DNA of 64,000 bases from Prorocentrum cordatum (GCA_963575745.1 CAUYUJ010015270.1:1-64000); one strand, 5' to 3'. Numbered from the stretch's first letter, positions 9,906-22,995 are shown. Made by a program: numbers and translations. Notes: a model not told the origin generated them from the letters alone.

Positions 9906-10688
9906 TTGACCAGCCCAAGGAAAGTCGTGGAGCTACGCCTGGCAGCAGACGACGAGCAGAAGCGCAGTCGGTCCAACCAGGTACGAGACGCGCAGCATAC
10001 CCTCGTGAACTACACTCGCGATTTCCATCCCGACGTCGAGACGCACTGGCAGAATTTCGTGGAGGACCGATGCGGTGACATCCCCGAGCCGACGGATCAG
10101 GACACATCCTGGCCGGCCAAGAACCTAGTGCCTTTCCTGGCTTTGATGCACGACCAAGAGGTGCCAGCAGACGGCCTGCCGCCCCACGTCGACTGGGACG
10201 GCGAGCGCTGGGCAGCCGCCAGGGAGGTAAAGCACCTCACCAGCAATCCACTCCATAAGGAGGCCTGGCAGCAACACTACTTCTCTTTGGCGCGGGATAA
10301 GGGTCCCAGCCCCTTCCGACACGAGCGCGACCTACTCGCCGGCTTCCTGAGGGGCCTCGACGCAAGCGCCCTCGCCACGGCCACCACCGCCAAACTCGCA
10401 CTCCAGGACCCGGAGGATACCACTAACAGCGAGATCGCCCTGGAGACTGCAGCCGGCGGGAGCGCGGGGGCCGGGCCCTCCCCCGAGCCAGAGACCAGCG
10501 AGTCCCCGCGAGAGCGCCACGCGGGACACCGCGCGTGCCAGGGCGGCCCCCCCAGGCCCCCCCGGCCCAGATGCAGGCTCGGCAGCAGGTCCGGCACCGC
10601 CGCGGAGCAGGCGCGAGGGCCATGCGCCCGGCGGCGAGGCTGGCCGAGGCGAAGAGCTGCTTGGCCCCTCCGCCCCGCCAAAGGATGA
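9906..10688 (+). CDS. Unknown protein fragment within the decayed region
   Basis: A 260-codon frame. Residues 1 to about 175 look like a globular helical protein, with charged and aromatic residues evenly spread and several Trp. After about residue 190 the frame becomes Pro/Arg/Gly-rich, and another frame (from about 10715) reads more naturally as an acidic, Ser/Pro-rich linker, so a frameshift near 10500-10700 is likely. No family recognised. Confidence 0.4.
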   Translation: MTSPRKVVELRLAADDEQKRSRSNQVRDAQHTLVNYTRDFHPDVETHWQNFVEDRCGDIPEPTDQDTSWPAKNLVPFLALMHDQEVPADGLPPHVDWDGERWAAAREVKHLTSNPLHKEAWQQHYFSLARDKGPSPFRHERDLLAGFLRGLDASALATATTAKLALQDPEDTTNSEIALETAAGGSAGAGPSPEPETSESPRERHAGHRACQGGPPRPPRPRCRLGSRSGTAAEQARGPCARRRGWPRRRAAWPLRPAKG

Positions 10689-11376
10689 CATCGGCTCTCC
10701 CACAGAAAGAGACCAGTCCGTGGTCTTCGACGAGGAGACACCGGCATCCGCATCACCATCCCCGCGCGAGCAGGTAGATGCGGACGAGGGCACCCGGCAG
10801 GGAGACAACCCGCCGCCGCCGGCGCACGTCGACGCCCGCGAGGGGAAAAGGGAGGTGGCCCCAGAGGCAAACCCTAGTTCGTCAGACGACCCCCATTGGA
10901 GCCTTTGGGGGGCAGACGCCCTCAGCTGCGGACGCTCGCGCGCCCGCCAGCCCCAGGAGAGGCGCCGCCGCCGTGGAGGCTCCACGCAGCCAGCGAGAGG
11001 CCCGCGGACAGCCCTCGGACCGCTGTCAGGCGCACAGCGCCCCCTGGCAACGGCGACCGCAGACGCCCCGCGACCCCCCCTCGCGGCGGCTGCGCTCGCA
11101 CCTTCGACAATCTCCGCGACCGCAGTTCGGGAGGAACCATGCATCGCGAGCACCTGGGCAACGTCGACCTGGACAGCGCCAGGGAGCACCCCGCCGACAT
11201 GATAGAACGCCTCCAGAAGGTACTGGGGGGGCACTTTCAACGGGATCTGGCACGGCCACGCGCAAAAGTTCCCCTGCGCCAGAGGGGGGCCAAAAAGCAC
11301 CCCCCGCCTGAACGACGCGCAGACCTGCAAAGACTTCCCGGGCGCCTGGCGTAGTCCTGGCTATGGTGCCGACGAG

Positions 11377-11637
11377 ATGGATCGGAGGCTGGAGCTCAAC
11401 ATCGACTGGGATGCCATCCGCGAGAGGCACGTCAGGAACACCACTGGCAAGGGCCCCCACCAATCAAGGGGCTGGAGCTCCAGCTCCCACCAGCGACAAT
11501 GGGGACCGCAGGAAGAGCGGTCCTGGCACAGCGGAGGGCAATCCTGGCAAGACCACGACTGGCACGAGGGAGGCAAGCGTGGCAGGAAGAACAGCGACAA
11601 CGCCGACCATGACGACAGGAGATCCAGGTGGTGGTAA
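11377..11637 (+). CDS. Unknown Trp/Arg/Asp-rich C-terminal fragment
   Basis: An 86-codon frame from the first ATG; in the same frame, protein-like sequence extends upstream to about 11232 and includes two Cys. The tail is rich in Trp, Ser, His, Arg and Asp and ends Arg-Arg-Ser-Arg-Trp-Trp before TAA. It resembles low-complexity tails of RNA-associated proteins, but that is only a compositional likeness. Confidence 0.35.
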   Translation: MDRRLELNIDWDAIRERHVRNTTGKGPHQSRGWSSSSHQRQWGPQEERSWHSGGQSWQDHDWHEGGKRGRKNSDNADHDDRRSRWW

Positions 11638-13057
11638 TTTCCTTACATCTGGAGCCGCACGATCGAAGCCGACTTTCCAGTAAGGGTGGCCGTTCACTTC
11701 AGTTATGCTCAAGTCCCTGGCTACACGTTCAGCGTTCCCCCCCGCCCCTTGCCCCCCCCCCCCCCCTCCCCTTCTTCGCAGACAGTGTGACCGTTGGTCA
11801 CCCCTGGCAGTGCTCCCAGCGCAAGAGACGCCCGCGGCTTGGAGGCTTCCCTCACTTGCTGGGCGAGTCAGAGTCACGTGGTGGGGACGTGCTGCCGTCT
11901 GCTGCAGTCGCCCATGCATGCCCCTCTCTCTCCAGCCGCTCACGACCGGTTCTGGTCACACACAGCGCTTGGCCAGCCCCCCGCCTTTGCGCTTCAGGCC
12001 CCTGGCGCTGTCTTTCCTGGCGCGACGCCCTGGCTGGGGCGAGGCGCAGAGTGCTGATGCGCGGCGCGCCCGTCTGCTGTAGCAGTACTCGCCCTGGCCA
12101 TCACCGCGCCTGGCTGCAGTGGTTTACAACCCCCCACTGCTGGCCCAGCATCGCCCGGTGTCGGCCCCTTCGCGGCACCTTGCGCGGCCTCCTCGCCCTT
12201 GGGGGCCTGGCCCCCAGGCGCCGTCAATACTAGGTGCGCTGGCCCCGCTGGGGCGGGACACGACGTGCCTTACGGCCCTGGCCGCTCCTGTAGATGTTTT
12301 CACCGTGGCCTTTGCTCGGACCTGGCCACGGCCTGGCTCGGTCTCCCTGGCACTGGCCCCTCTGCGTGACGTCCTCGGCTCGCGCCCCTTGTCTCGCGCG
12401 CCTGGGCCCCGGTCTCCGCCGCCCTCCGCGCTCGCGGCCCCGCTCTGCCCCTCGCGCTCGGCCCCCTCTCGACTCCGTGGAGTCGGCTGCGGCCCCCTGG
12501 TGCTCCGGGGTCTTGCGCCCCGTCCAGTCCCAGCGTGAGTGTTTGCACTTCCCTGGCATCTGGTCCTCAGTCACTGCCGCATCTTGCCGCGCCTGTCAGT
12601 GCCACCTGCCCTCTGGGGTTACGGGCCGCCGGTTCCATCAGGAGTGGTTCTGCCTCCTTGAGCGGACTTGCGCCTCCCCCGTCGGTGCGCCGTCACTCGC
12701 TGGGCTTTCGCGCGGCCCCGCGCTTCGCCACCTCTGCGGCGCCCTGGCCTCTGGCGCCCTGTGGCGACAAGGTCCAATTCACGTGCCTGGTGATGCAGCC
12801 CCTACGGTGCTCGCACGTTTGCAGCTCCCTGGCAGCCCCAGCACGGATCGAAGGCCCCCGCCGGCGCCGCTGAGCAGGAGGTGAGGCGCTGCTACCGCGC
12901 AAAGGCAGGCATCGGCATCCGGGGCGGGCCAGACGTGCGCAGCGAAAGGCAGGGTGATCGCATAGCGGAGGAGGAGGTCTTCCAGGCGGAGCGGGTAGTC
13001 CAAGGCAGCAGCGGGCAGCGGCCCTTCAAGATGGCAGGTTGGGAGGGATGTTTTTTT
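11638..13057. other. GC-rich unassigned sequence, no gene seen
   Basis: C/T-rich on the plus strand, with phrases such as CCCTGGC and TTTGCACTTCCCTGGC recurring irregularly (for example near 12541 and 12817), perhaps an old tandem duplication. Open frames exist on both strands because stops are rare in this composition, and none resembles a family. A similar texture occurs at 39-40.8 kb. Confidence 0.4.
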
Positions 13058-15104
13058 CCCAACCATCCTGTGGTGTTGGGTCCTCGTTTTGAAGAGACGG
13101 TGCCCCGCGTTTCTCCTCCTCCTCGCCCTCCTCCCCCTCCTTGCCTCTGCTCTCGGCACACCTCTCACGCGTTTCGTAGCCCCATAGGGAGCTCCACCGA
13201 AGGCCCCAGTGGGGGTGTTCGCATGCGGTTCCCCCACCCAGGGCAGCGTTTCGTGGCCCCATAGGGAGCTCCACCGAAGGCCCAGTGGGGGTGTTCGCAT
13301 GCGGTTCCCCCACCAGGGCAGCGTTTCGTGGCCCCATAGGGAGCTCCACCGAAGGCCCCAGTGGGGGTGTTCGCATGCGGTTCCCCCACCCAGGGCAGCG
13401 TTTCGTAGCCCCATAGGGAGCTCCACCGAAGGCCCCAGTGGGGGTGTTCGCATGCGGTTCCCCCACCCAGGGCAGCGTTTCGTGGCCCCATAGGGAGCTC
13501 CACCGATGGCCCCAGTGGGGGTGTTCGCATGCGGTTCCCCCACCCAGGGCAGCGTTTCGTGGCCCCATAGGGAGCTCCACCGAAGGCCCCAGTGGGGGTG
13601 TTCGCATGCGGTCCCCCCACCCAGGGCAGCGTTTCGTAGCCCCATAGGGAGCTCCACCGAAGGCCCCAGTGGGGGTGTTCGCATGCGGTTCCCCAACCCA
13701 GGGCAGCGCTTCGTGGCCCCATAGGGAGCTCCACCGAAGGCCCCAGTGGGGGTGTTCGCATGCGGTTCCCCCACCCAGGGCAGCGTTTCGTGGCCCCATA
13801 GGGAGCTCCACCGAAGGCCCCAGTGGGGGTGTTCGCATGCGGTTCCCCCACCCAGGGCAGCGGTTCGTAGCCCCATAGGGAGCTCCACCGAAGGCCCCAG
13901 TGGGGGTGTTCGCATGCGGTTCCCCCACCCAGGGCAGCGTTTCGTAGCCCCATAGGGAGCTCCACCGAAGGCCCCAGTGGGGGTGGTCGCATGCGGTTCC
14001 CCCACCCAGGGCAGCGTTTCGTGGCCCCATAGGGAGCTCCACCGAAGGCCCCAGTGGGGGTGTCCACATGCGGTTCCCCCACCCAGGGCCGCGTTTCGTG
14101 GCCGCATAGGGAGCTCCACCGAAGGCCCCAGTGGGGGTGTCCACATGCGGTTCCCCCACCCAGGGCAGCGTTTCGTGGCCCCATAGGGAGCTCCACCGAA
14201 GGCCCCAGTGGGGGTGTCCACATGCGGTTCCCCTACCCAGGGCAGCGTTTCGTGGCCCCATAGGGAGCTCCACCGAAGGCCCCAGTGGGGGTGTCCACAT
14301 GCGGTTCCCCCACCCAGGGCAGCGTTTCGTAGCCCCAGAGGAAGCTCCACCGAAGGCCCCAGTGGGGGTGTCCACATGCGGTTCCCCCACCCAGGGCAGC
14401 GTTTCGTAGCCCCATAGGGAGCTCCACCGAAGGCCCCAGTGGGGGTGTTCGCATGCGGTTCCACCACCCAGGGCAGCGTTTCGTTGCCCCATAGGGAGCT
14501 CCACCGAAGGCCCCAGTGGGGGTGTTCGCATGCGGTTCCCCCACCCAGGGCAGCGTTTCGTGGCCCCATAGGGAGCTCCACCGAAGGGCCCCAGTGGGGG
14601 TGTTCGCATGCGGTTCCCCCACCCAGGGCAGCGTTTCGTAGCCCCATAGGGAGCTCCACCGAAGGCCCCAGTGGGGGTGTTCGCATGCGGTTCCCCCCCC
14701 CAGGGCAGCGTTTCGTGGCCCCATAGGGAGCTCCACCGAAGGCCCCAGTGGGGGTGTCCACATGCGGTTCCCCCACCCAGGGCAGCGTTTCGTGGCCCCA
14801 TAGGGAGCTCCACCGAAGGCCCCAGTGGGGGTGTCCACATGCGGTTCCCCCACCCAGGGCAGCGTTTCGTAGCCCCATAGGGAGCTCCACCGAAGGCCCC
14901 AGTGGGGGTGTTCGCATGCGTCTCCACTACCCAGAGGTAGCGCCGCCGAAAACGATATTCACACTTGCGGTATTCACTGGGTGGAACACCGGCGGCGCGG
15001 CCGGCCCCGACAGCAGTGGGCTTCCCAAGTGTACGAGATGACGCAGCACATCTGAGGCCCCACCTCCCCCGTCCTTGTCTTCCTCCCCTCGCCAGGCTAA
15101 TTTT
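13058..15104 (+). repeat. Composite satellite element, copy 1 (77-bp core, about 23 units)
   Basis: End A starts CCCAACCATCCTGTGGTG and includes TCCTCGTTTTGAAGAGACGG, followed by a pyrimidine tract. From about 13170 to 14935 a 77-bp unit is repeated about 23 times. Its core is GTTTCGTGGCCCCATAGGG, then AGCTCCACCGAAGGCCCCAG, then a GCATGCGG box. The variable part reads GTTCGCATGCGG in most units and GTCCACATGCGG in a group at 14059-14400 and again near 14755-14840, so subfamilies are clustered. End B has GATATTCACACTTGCGGTAT at about 14951 but then diverges, and it closes with CGCCAGGCTAATTTT next to copy 2. It is not a CRISPR array, because the units abut with no unique spacers. Confidence 0.85.
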
Positions 15105-16784
15105 CCCAACCAACCTGTGTTGTTGGATCCTCGTTTTGAAGAGACGGTCCCCGCGTTCCTTCCTCCTTCCTCCTTCCTCCTTCCTCCTCCTCCCCTTCCT
15201 CCCCCCTCCTCCCCCTCCCACACCCATTCTGGCACACCCCTCACACGCTTCGTGGCCCCATAGGGAGCTCCACCGAAGGCCCCAGTGGCTGCGCCCGCAT
15301 GCGGTTCCACCCCCCATTCTGGCACACCCCTCACACGTTTCGTGGCCCCATAGGGAGCTCCACCGAAGGCCCCAGTGGCTGCGCCCGCATGCGGTTCCAC
15401 CCCCATTCTGGCACACCCCTCACACGTTTCGTGGCCCCATAGGGAGCTCCACCGAAGGCCCCAGTGGCTGCGCCCGCATGCTGTTCCACCCCCCATTCTG
15501 GCACACCCCTCACACGTTTCGTGGCCCCATAGGGAGCTCCACCGAAGGCCCCAGTGGCTGCGCCCGCATGCGGTTCCACACCCCATTCTGGCACACCCCT
15601 CACACGTTTCGTGGCCCCATAGGGAGCTCCACCGAAGGCCCCAGTGGCTGCGCCCGCATGCGGTTCCACCCCCCATTTTGGCACACCCCTCACACGTTGC
15701 GTGGCCCCATAGGGAGCTCCACCGAAGGCCCCAGTGGCTGCGCCCGCATGCGGTTCCACCTCCCATTCTGGCACACCCCTCACACGTTTCGTGGCCCCAT
15801 AGGGAGCTCCACCGAAGGCCCCAGTGGCTGCGCCCGCATGCGGTTCCACCCCCCATTCTGGCACACCCCTCACACGTTTCGTGGCCCCATAGGGAGCTCC
15901 ACCGAAGGCCCATGTGGCTGCGCCCGCATGCGGTTCCACCCCCCATTCTGGCACACCCCTCACACGTTTCGTGGCCCCATAGGGAGCTCCACCGAAGGCC
16001 CCAGTGGCTGCGCCCGCATGCGGTTCCACCCACCATTCTGGCACACCCCTCACACGTTTCGTGGCCCTCTTAGGGGGCTCCACCGAAGGCCCAGTGGCTG
16101 CGCCCGCATGCGGTTCCATCCCCCATTCTGGCACACCCCTCACACGTTTCGTGGCCCCATAGGGAGCTCCACCGAAGGCCCCAGTGGCTGCGCCCGCATG
16201 CGGTTCCACCCCCCGTTCTGGCACACCCCTCACATCGTTCGTTTCGTGGCCAATAGGGGAGCTCCACGAAGGCCCCAGTGGCTGCGCCCGCATGCGGTTC
16301 CACCCCTCATTCTGGCACACCCCTCACACGTTTCGTGGCCCCATAGGGAGCTCCACCGAAGGCCCCAGTGGCTGCGCCCGCATGCGGTTCCACCCCCCAT
16401 TCTGGCACACCCCTCACACGTTTCGTGGCCCCATAGGGAGCTCCACCGAAGGCCCCAGTGGCTGCGCCCGCATGCGGTTCCACCCCCCATTCTGGCACAC
16501 CCCTCACACGTTTCGTGGCCCCATAGGGAGCTCCACCGAAGGCCCCAGTGGCTGCGCCCGCATGCGGTTCCACCCCCCATTCTGGCACACCCCTCACACG
16601 TTTCGTGGCCCCATAGGGAGCTCCACCGAAGGCCCCAGTGGCTGCGCCCGCATGCGGTTCCACCCCCCCATTTCTGCACACCCCTCACTCGTTTCGTGGC
16701 CCGGGGGCGCCACCGAAGAATATATCCACAATTGCGGTATTCACAACCACGTATGGTTGGGTCTTTCGTCAGGCTAATTTTGTG
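15105..16784 (+). repeat. Composite satellite element, copy 2 (90-bp core, about 16 units)
   Basis: End A (from 15105) is CCCAACCAACCTGTGTTG, then TCCTCGTTTTGAAGAGACGG and a pyrimidine tract. About 16 units of 90 bp follow with the same core as copy 1, but with the linker TTCTGGCACACCCCTCACAC in place of the CCCACCCAGGGCAGC linker. End B is complete: ATATCCACAATTGCGGTATT, then GTATGGTTGGGTC and CAGGCTAATTTTGTG. Because 90 is a multiple of three, one plus-strand frame stays open through the array and runs on into the next gene; this should not be read as a fusion protein. Confidence 0.88.
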
Positions 16785-16809
16785 TTTTCTTCTTTCTTTC
16801 TTTTTTGCG

Positions 16810-18227
16810 ATGGGCGTTTCTGGCAGATCCAAGGGACGGAGCATAGTGGGGGATATCTGTCCCTCGCCGGCCAATGCGACGATGAACGCTTACATCATCA
16901 TGCCCAGTTTGGTCTATTTGCATGGCGACGAGCTTTCAGCGAGAACCCGAGAGGGGCTGACAGACACATTGGCGTTCCTGTCAGACGCTCAAGATCAGTT
17001 GGAGTCGCCGGCGCTGCTTAAAGGGGGTGATGCGGTCGAGGCGTCATCCGCGCCGCACAGTGCAAGGCAAACCGCCCACTTGCAGCTGCGTGTCTGGAGC
17101 CTGAACGGAGAGCTACACGAGGTGAGCGGCCTGCAGTCTTGGTCGGTCTTGCATGTAACTGCAGCCATCGAGGCGAGATCTCAGATCCCGATGGGGGATC
17201 AGTGCCTCCTCCTCGGTCAACAGGAGCTCCTGGATTGGGAGTCTGCAGCGCCACTCTCCGCCGATTCCGGGGCATGCCAGCGGGGGGCGAAGAGGCGGGG
17301 GATGACATGTAAAACGACGTTGGCCCCACTGGAGCTTTCGCTAGCGGTGCGACAAGACCCTCGTGCTGGGGCTGATCTGGGGCGGGCGTTGCAGCAGATT
17401 CGGGGCGAGACAGCCCAGCTTGATGGGGCACTGCAGCTGAAGTATGATTTTCTCCGGACCCTGCCCCCAGAGATCGGCCAGCTTCAGGACCTTCTGTAAT
17501 TGACGATCCGAGAGTGCAGGTTGTTGCGAGAGTTGCCGCCAGAACTTGGCGGGTTTGCGAACCTCGAGATTCTGAGCTGACATCTCTGCTGGCAGAGTTA
17601 GGGCGGTGCGCTCGCCCCTGTCGAATCTTGATCACGGGATGCAAGTCGTTGTCGACCTTGCCATCTGAGATACGTCAGTTGACCCAGCTGCAGTCGCTGT
17701 GGCGTTGCGGCTGCGACTTGAGCGCCCTGCCAGCGGAGCTCGTCCGGCTTGCAGCCTTGGAGAGCTTGACGCTGCAGGCTTGTCCATTGGATGCGCTGCC
17801 GTCCGGGATCGGGCAGATGTTGAATCTGCGCGAGTTTAGATTGGGGGGTCATTCAATGAGTGTCCTGCCAGCGGAGACTGGGCGACTCGCAAACCTGCAG
17901 TCGCTAGAGATCACAGACTCTGACAAACTGGAGCTGGTGCCGCCAGAGCTGGGGCAGCTCACGCAGCTGAAGGCGCTCGAGATGAGCTACTGCAACAGGC
18001 TCCGAACCCTGCCGCCCGACCTCGGACTGCTGCGTGCTCTTGAGGAGCTCATCATCTAGAGGTGCGCCTCGCTCCACTCGCTGCCCGCGGAGATTGGACA
18101 GCTTACGGGTCTGCGGGTGCTGCGCGTCGACGGGTGCCCTTCGCTGCGCGCGCTGCCGGCGCAGGCGAGCCAGATGCAGGCGCTGCAGCGGCGTCCACTT
18201 GAACACGGGCTGCACGGGCCGCGCTGA
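16810..18227 (+). pseudogene. Ubiquitin-like domain plus leucine-rich repeat protein, broken
   Basis: From the ATG at 16810 the frame reads 229 codons to a TAA at 17497-17499. Residues about 90-145 match the layout of a ubiquitin-like domain (two strands, helix, a Cys-Leu-Leu-Leu-Gly strand and a following Leu). From residue about 215 on, leucine-rich repeats of the L..LP.E.G.L..L..L type start. They continue past the TAA and past a TGA at 17577-17579, shift frame near 17580-17600, run to a TAG at 18057-18059 and end at 18227, for about ten repeats in all. Ubiquitin-like plus LRR arrangements suggest a role in protein interaction, but with three internal stops and one frameshift this copy is not expressible as a single protein. 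Introns could explain one break but not all of them. Confidence 0.75.
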
Positions 18228-18299
18228 CTTAAGCGCATGAGTTCTCAGCGGGGTTGACGGCGGCGTCAAGCTAGACAAGTCGACGTAACATAGCGCCCT

Positions 18300-19846
18300 G
18301 AGACGCCACAAGAGGGCCTCCAAGAGGCTCAAAACAAATATGGTTGCCGTCGCGCTCTTTTGCCCCCGAAGGGCTCTTGGTGCCATGCCCTCAAGAGAGC
18401 CCCAAGACGGGCCCAAGACGGCTCCAGAGGGTGCCCCAAAAAAACCCACGAGGGCCCAGAGAGGGCCCCAAGCCGCTCCAGATCCCGAAACGGCCAACAG
18501 GGGAACGTCTAGTGTGCACCAAGAGCGGCCCCAGGAGGCCCGAGAGACCCCAAGTTGCCCCAAGAGGCCCCTCAGGAGGCGCTCAAAGCCCGACGGGGGC
18601 CTTCTGAGAGACCATCCTGGAGGACACCGAGCAAACACGGAGGGGTCCGTGATTAGCCTCCCCCGTGGCAGCCCGAACATGCGCCTCCTCGTGCGCTCTT
18701 GCACGCTCTCGGAGCCGTCTTGGAGCTTTCGTGGGCCCAGCCTGGGGCCCCCTTTGAGCGAAGAGGCGAGCAAACAAGGGTTCTTCCTGGGAGGCGCCGA
18801 GGCCACGTGTAGCCGTCCTGTGGCGGTCTCGGCGGCTGCGGGTTGCCACCTTGGGCGATCAGGGGCAATGCTGGAACCATCTTGGTCACAAAGCCTCCGG
18901 AGGATGCCCCCGAGAGGCCAAACTTGATTAAAAAAATAATGGTTGTCTGACCGTGGTCTGAATGAAAAACGGAGGGGCTTTGATTAGCTTCGCCTTGCCG
19001 GCGCCCGAAGAGTCATTGCCTGGGGCCCTCCTGGAGCACCCCAGGGCCGCTCTTGGGAGCTCAGGGGGCTGTCTTGGAGCGTGTATGGGCCATTCTCGGG
19101 GACCCTCTTTGGCGATCTTTGAGCCGCCGCATGAGCCCATCGGGAGCGAAAGTGCCAGAAAATAAAAAGCATGGGGAAAATCCCATGTGTGTTCGAATGA
19201 TGTGTACTTGGAGCCGCCTTGTGGCGGTGTTGTGGCATGCCGGAGGCATGCTGAAAGCCATCTTGAGATCAATGCGCCATGGTTGACGCTTTTCTCGGGC
19301 TGTCTGGGGCCCTCTTGGAGCCATCTTCGGTCATCTTGGATACTACATCGCGTCGGGAAACCTTGGTCTCAACCTCAGGGAAGGGGCTCCGCCCGAGGAG
19401 GCGGGCGAATAGACGGCCCAAGACGGCCAGACAAGACCAGCAGAGAGCAGATACGGCCAGACAAGATGCGATGAGACCTGGCAGGCCACGCCAAGGCAGC
19501 CTCGCCCACGACGGTCTCAAGACACTGAGAGATGGCCCTCGTGAGGCCGACAGCATGAAAATATCGCGTTGGTGGATAAATGATTCGGGTCCTCTCGCAC
19601 TATCGTCCCCGAGTCGGGGGCGAAAAGGCGAGAGGACACAAACCTTGCGGCCTTAAGAGCCCTTCGGCAAAGGGCCTCTGGAGCCTCCAGATGACCTCAA
19701 GAGGGCCCCCAGAGAGAGCTCAGGAAGAGCCCAAGACGGCCCTAGAGGCTCGCAAGAGGGCCCCAAGAGAGGCCAACGAGGGCCCCAGAAGGGCCCAAAG
19801 CCGCTTGCGTTCAAGCGAAGATTTACCAGACCAGAAACCGCTGGGA
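18300..19846. repeat. CCCAAGACGG-type module tracts in both orientations
   Basis: Plus-oriented words (GGCCCCAAG, CAAGAGGCCCC) dominate 18330-18570 and 19420-19800. The reverse-complement style (GGGGCCCTCTTGGAG) dominates about 18600-19370. The middle block is thus inverted relative to its flanks. Short AT-richer anchors, such as the A-rich spot at 18929-18936 and 19158-19168, interrupt it. No gene is supported. Confidence 0.6.
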
Positions 19847-21867
<2,021 letters not shown>

Positions 21868-22170
21868 AAAAAAGGACTTGCGCTCTTGACGCCAAAACGG
21901 CCCTGAGCGCCCCCCAAGACACGTACTAGAGGCCCCCGAGGGGGCTTAACACAATTGGGTTGAAAGAGCGAACTCCGTAAACCACTTGCGCCCAGATGGC
22001 CAGTGGGATTCCTACTGCACCTACCCCTGCCCATCAGAAGAACAACCTTACTTGGGACGTATCAAGGCGCCTGCCCCTACATGTCATCACCAACTGGACT
22101 GCGCCAGCGCTGCCCTCGAAGATGACGAGGAGGAGGAGGAGGAGGAGGAGGAGGAGGAGGGGGAGGAGGA

Positions 22171-22527
22171 ATGAGAGGCAGGAACAGGAGCGGCAGCAAC
22201 AGTAGCAGCACACTAAGCCAACAGGTCCAGGGGCGCCTTGCGAGAAATCCGAGGGATCGAACGCATCCCCCAGCCTTTTATGATGACAGCAAAGACCTCT
22301 TCTTGGTCAGGGACTTCGTGGTGACGCCCGTGGCGGAGATGTCCACTTTGTTGTCCAAGATGGTTAGGGGGCTTCGTGTCAGTCAAGCAGCACAGAGTGG
22401 TGTCGGCAAAGACCCCACATTGCGCCCCGCCCCGCCGGAGGAGATCGAGCGCAAGTTTGCCATCTTGAGGGAGTTCCGTAGGAACTGTGCACGGGAGCCC
22501 CAGCCCAAGGAGGAGTGCAAGGACCAT
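22171..22527 (+). CDS. Candidate exon 1 of a multi-exon gene, unknown protein
   Basis: The frame starts at an ATG (22171) after a GGA-rich tract and encodes about 119 ordinary-looking residues. These include an aromatic, acidic patch near residue 35 and Lys/Arg/Glu-rich helices at the end. It is in phase 0 at 22528, where an inverted-repeat introner-like intron begins with GC. The true start may lie upstream: a frame from 21996 is also open and overlaps. No domain recognised. Linkage to the later exons rests on matching phase and strand. Confidence 0.45.
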
Positions 22528-22697
22528 GCGATGAGAACTATGCACAGGCACCGATCCTGTCCAGGCTCATCCTGGGCTCAGGACCGGTGCATATGTGCAG
22601 CCCTTGGCAATCCGGGAGGGCGTATGCACCTGTCCTGTGCTCAGGATGGGCTTGACCAGGACTGGCGCATGTGCACGGTCCTCTTCTTCTGCGCAAG
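22528..22697 (+). other. Introner-like intron, family A
   Basis: About 170 bases with a GC donor (GCGATGAG) and an acceptor after a pyrimidine run (CTCTTCTTCTGCGCAAG). Its two halves are inverted copies: GGCTCATCCTGGGCTCAGGA near 22563 pairs with the complement of TGTGCTCAGGATGGGC near 22635, and the GGTGCATATG / CGTATGCACC arms face each other across a short loop. Inverted-repeat introns of this kind are known as introners in several protists, including dinoflagellates. Confidence 0.65.
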
Positions 22698-22995
22698 GAG
22701 CAGAGCGCGGAGGAGGAGGCGGAGGCCGCAGGCGAGGCTGGGAAGGACGAGCGCGACGCCGCGGGCCCTCCCCGACCCGCCGCAGCCCGGGAGGACGCGC
22801 CAGAGGGCCACGAGGCCTGGGGCAAGACCACCTACGACCCGCGCAAGAAGGCCGTCATCCTGTCGCTCGGGGCACTTGGGCGACGAGAAGTGCGCACATG
22901 CACCGACCTGCTCGCGTCGTGGAAAGATCACGATGGGCCCTTGGGGCGGGCCCTGGGGGAAAGGGTCGGGAGTTCTGGGGGCCCCGCAGGGACTA
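22698..22995 (+). CDS. Candidate exon 2, acidic unknown protein segment
   Basis: Phase-0 continuation of exon 1, about 99 codons. It begins with Glu/Ala-rich helix-forming residues, then a Pro/Ala linker, then a Lys/Arg-containing segment with a hydrophobic strand, ending near Gly-Gly-Pro. The end is placed at a GC dinucleotide (22996, GCAGGGAC) because the 5' half of another family A introner begins there. The coding end could be earlier. Confidence 0.4.

Larger units (their letters stand above)
8208..11637 (+). pseudogene. Decayed large coding region of unknown function
   Basis: Protein-like sequence runs through this interval, but only by switching frames. The pieces are 8208-8885, about 8912-9147, 9208-9816 with an internal TGA at 9502-9504, 9906 to about 10500, an acidic disordered stretch about 10715-10920, about 11110-11230, and finally about 11232-11637 ending in Arg-Ser-Arg-Trp-Trp. 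Each piece has a normal mixture of residues, including Trp, Cys and charged residues, and the frame changes lie where the pieces abut. This pattern fits one old coding sequence broken by indels and nonsense changes. It could be a retroposed host gene or an unknown retroelement protein. There is no recognised domain. Confidence 0.45.

Noticed and set aside
12779-15416. Minus-strand open frames of 712 and 796 codons rich in Gly, Pro, Trp and Ala
   Set aside because: They lie on a 77-bp satellite whose unit simply lacks minus-strand stops; the peptide repeats with the DNA and has no start or domain logic. Kept only as an observation.
14965-17499. An 844-codon plus-strand frame fusing the 90-bp satellite to the ubiquitin-like/LRR sequence
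   Set aside because: The array has a period divisible by three, so it stays open by chance. The gene has its own ATG at 16810 after the satellite's end B.
16810-18227. Stop-codon reassignment to explain the readable LRR frame
   Set aside because: All three stop types occur plus a frameshift, whereas intact genes in the window use normal stops. A pseudogene is simpler.
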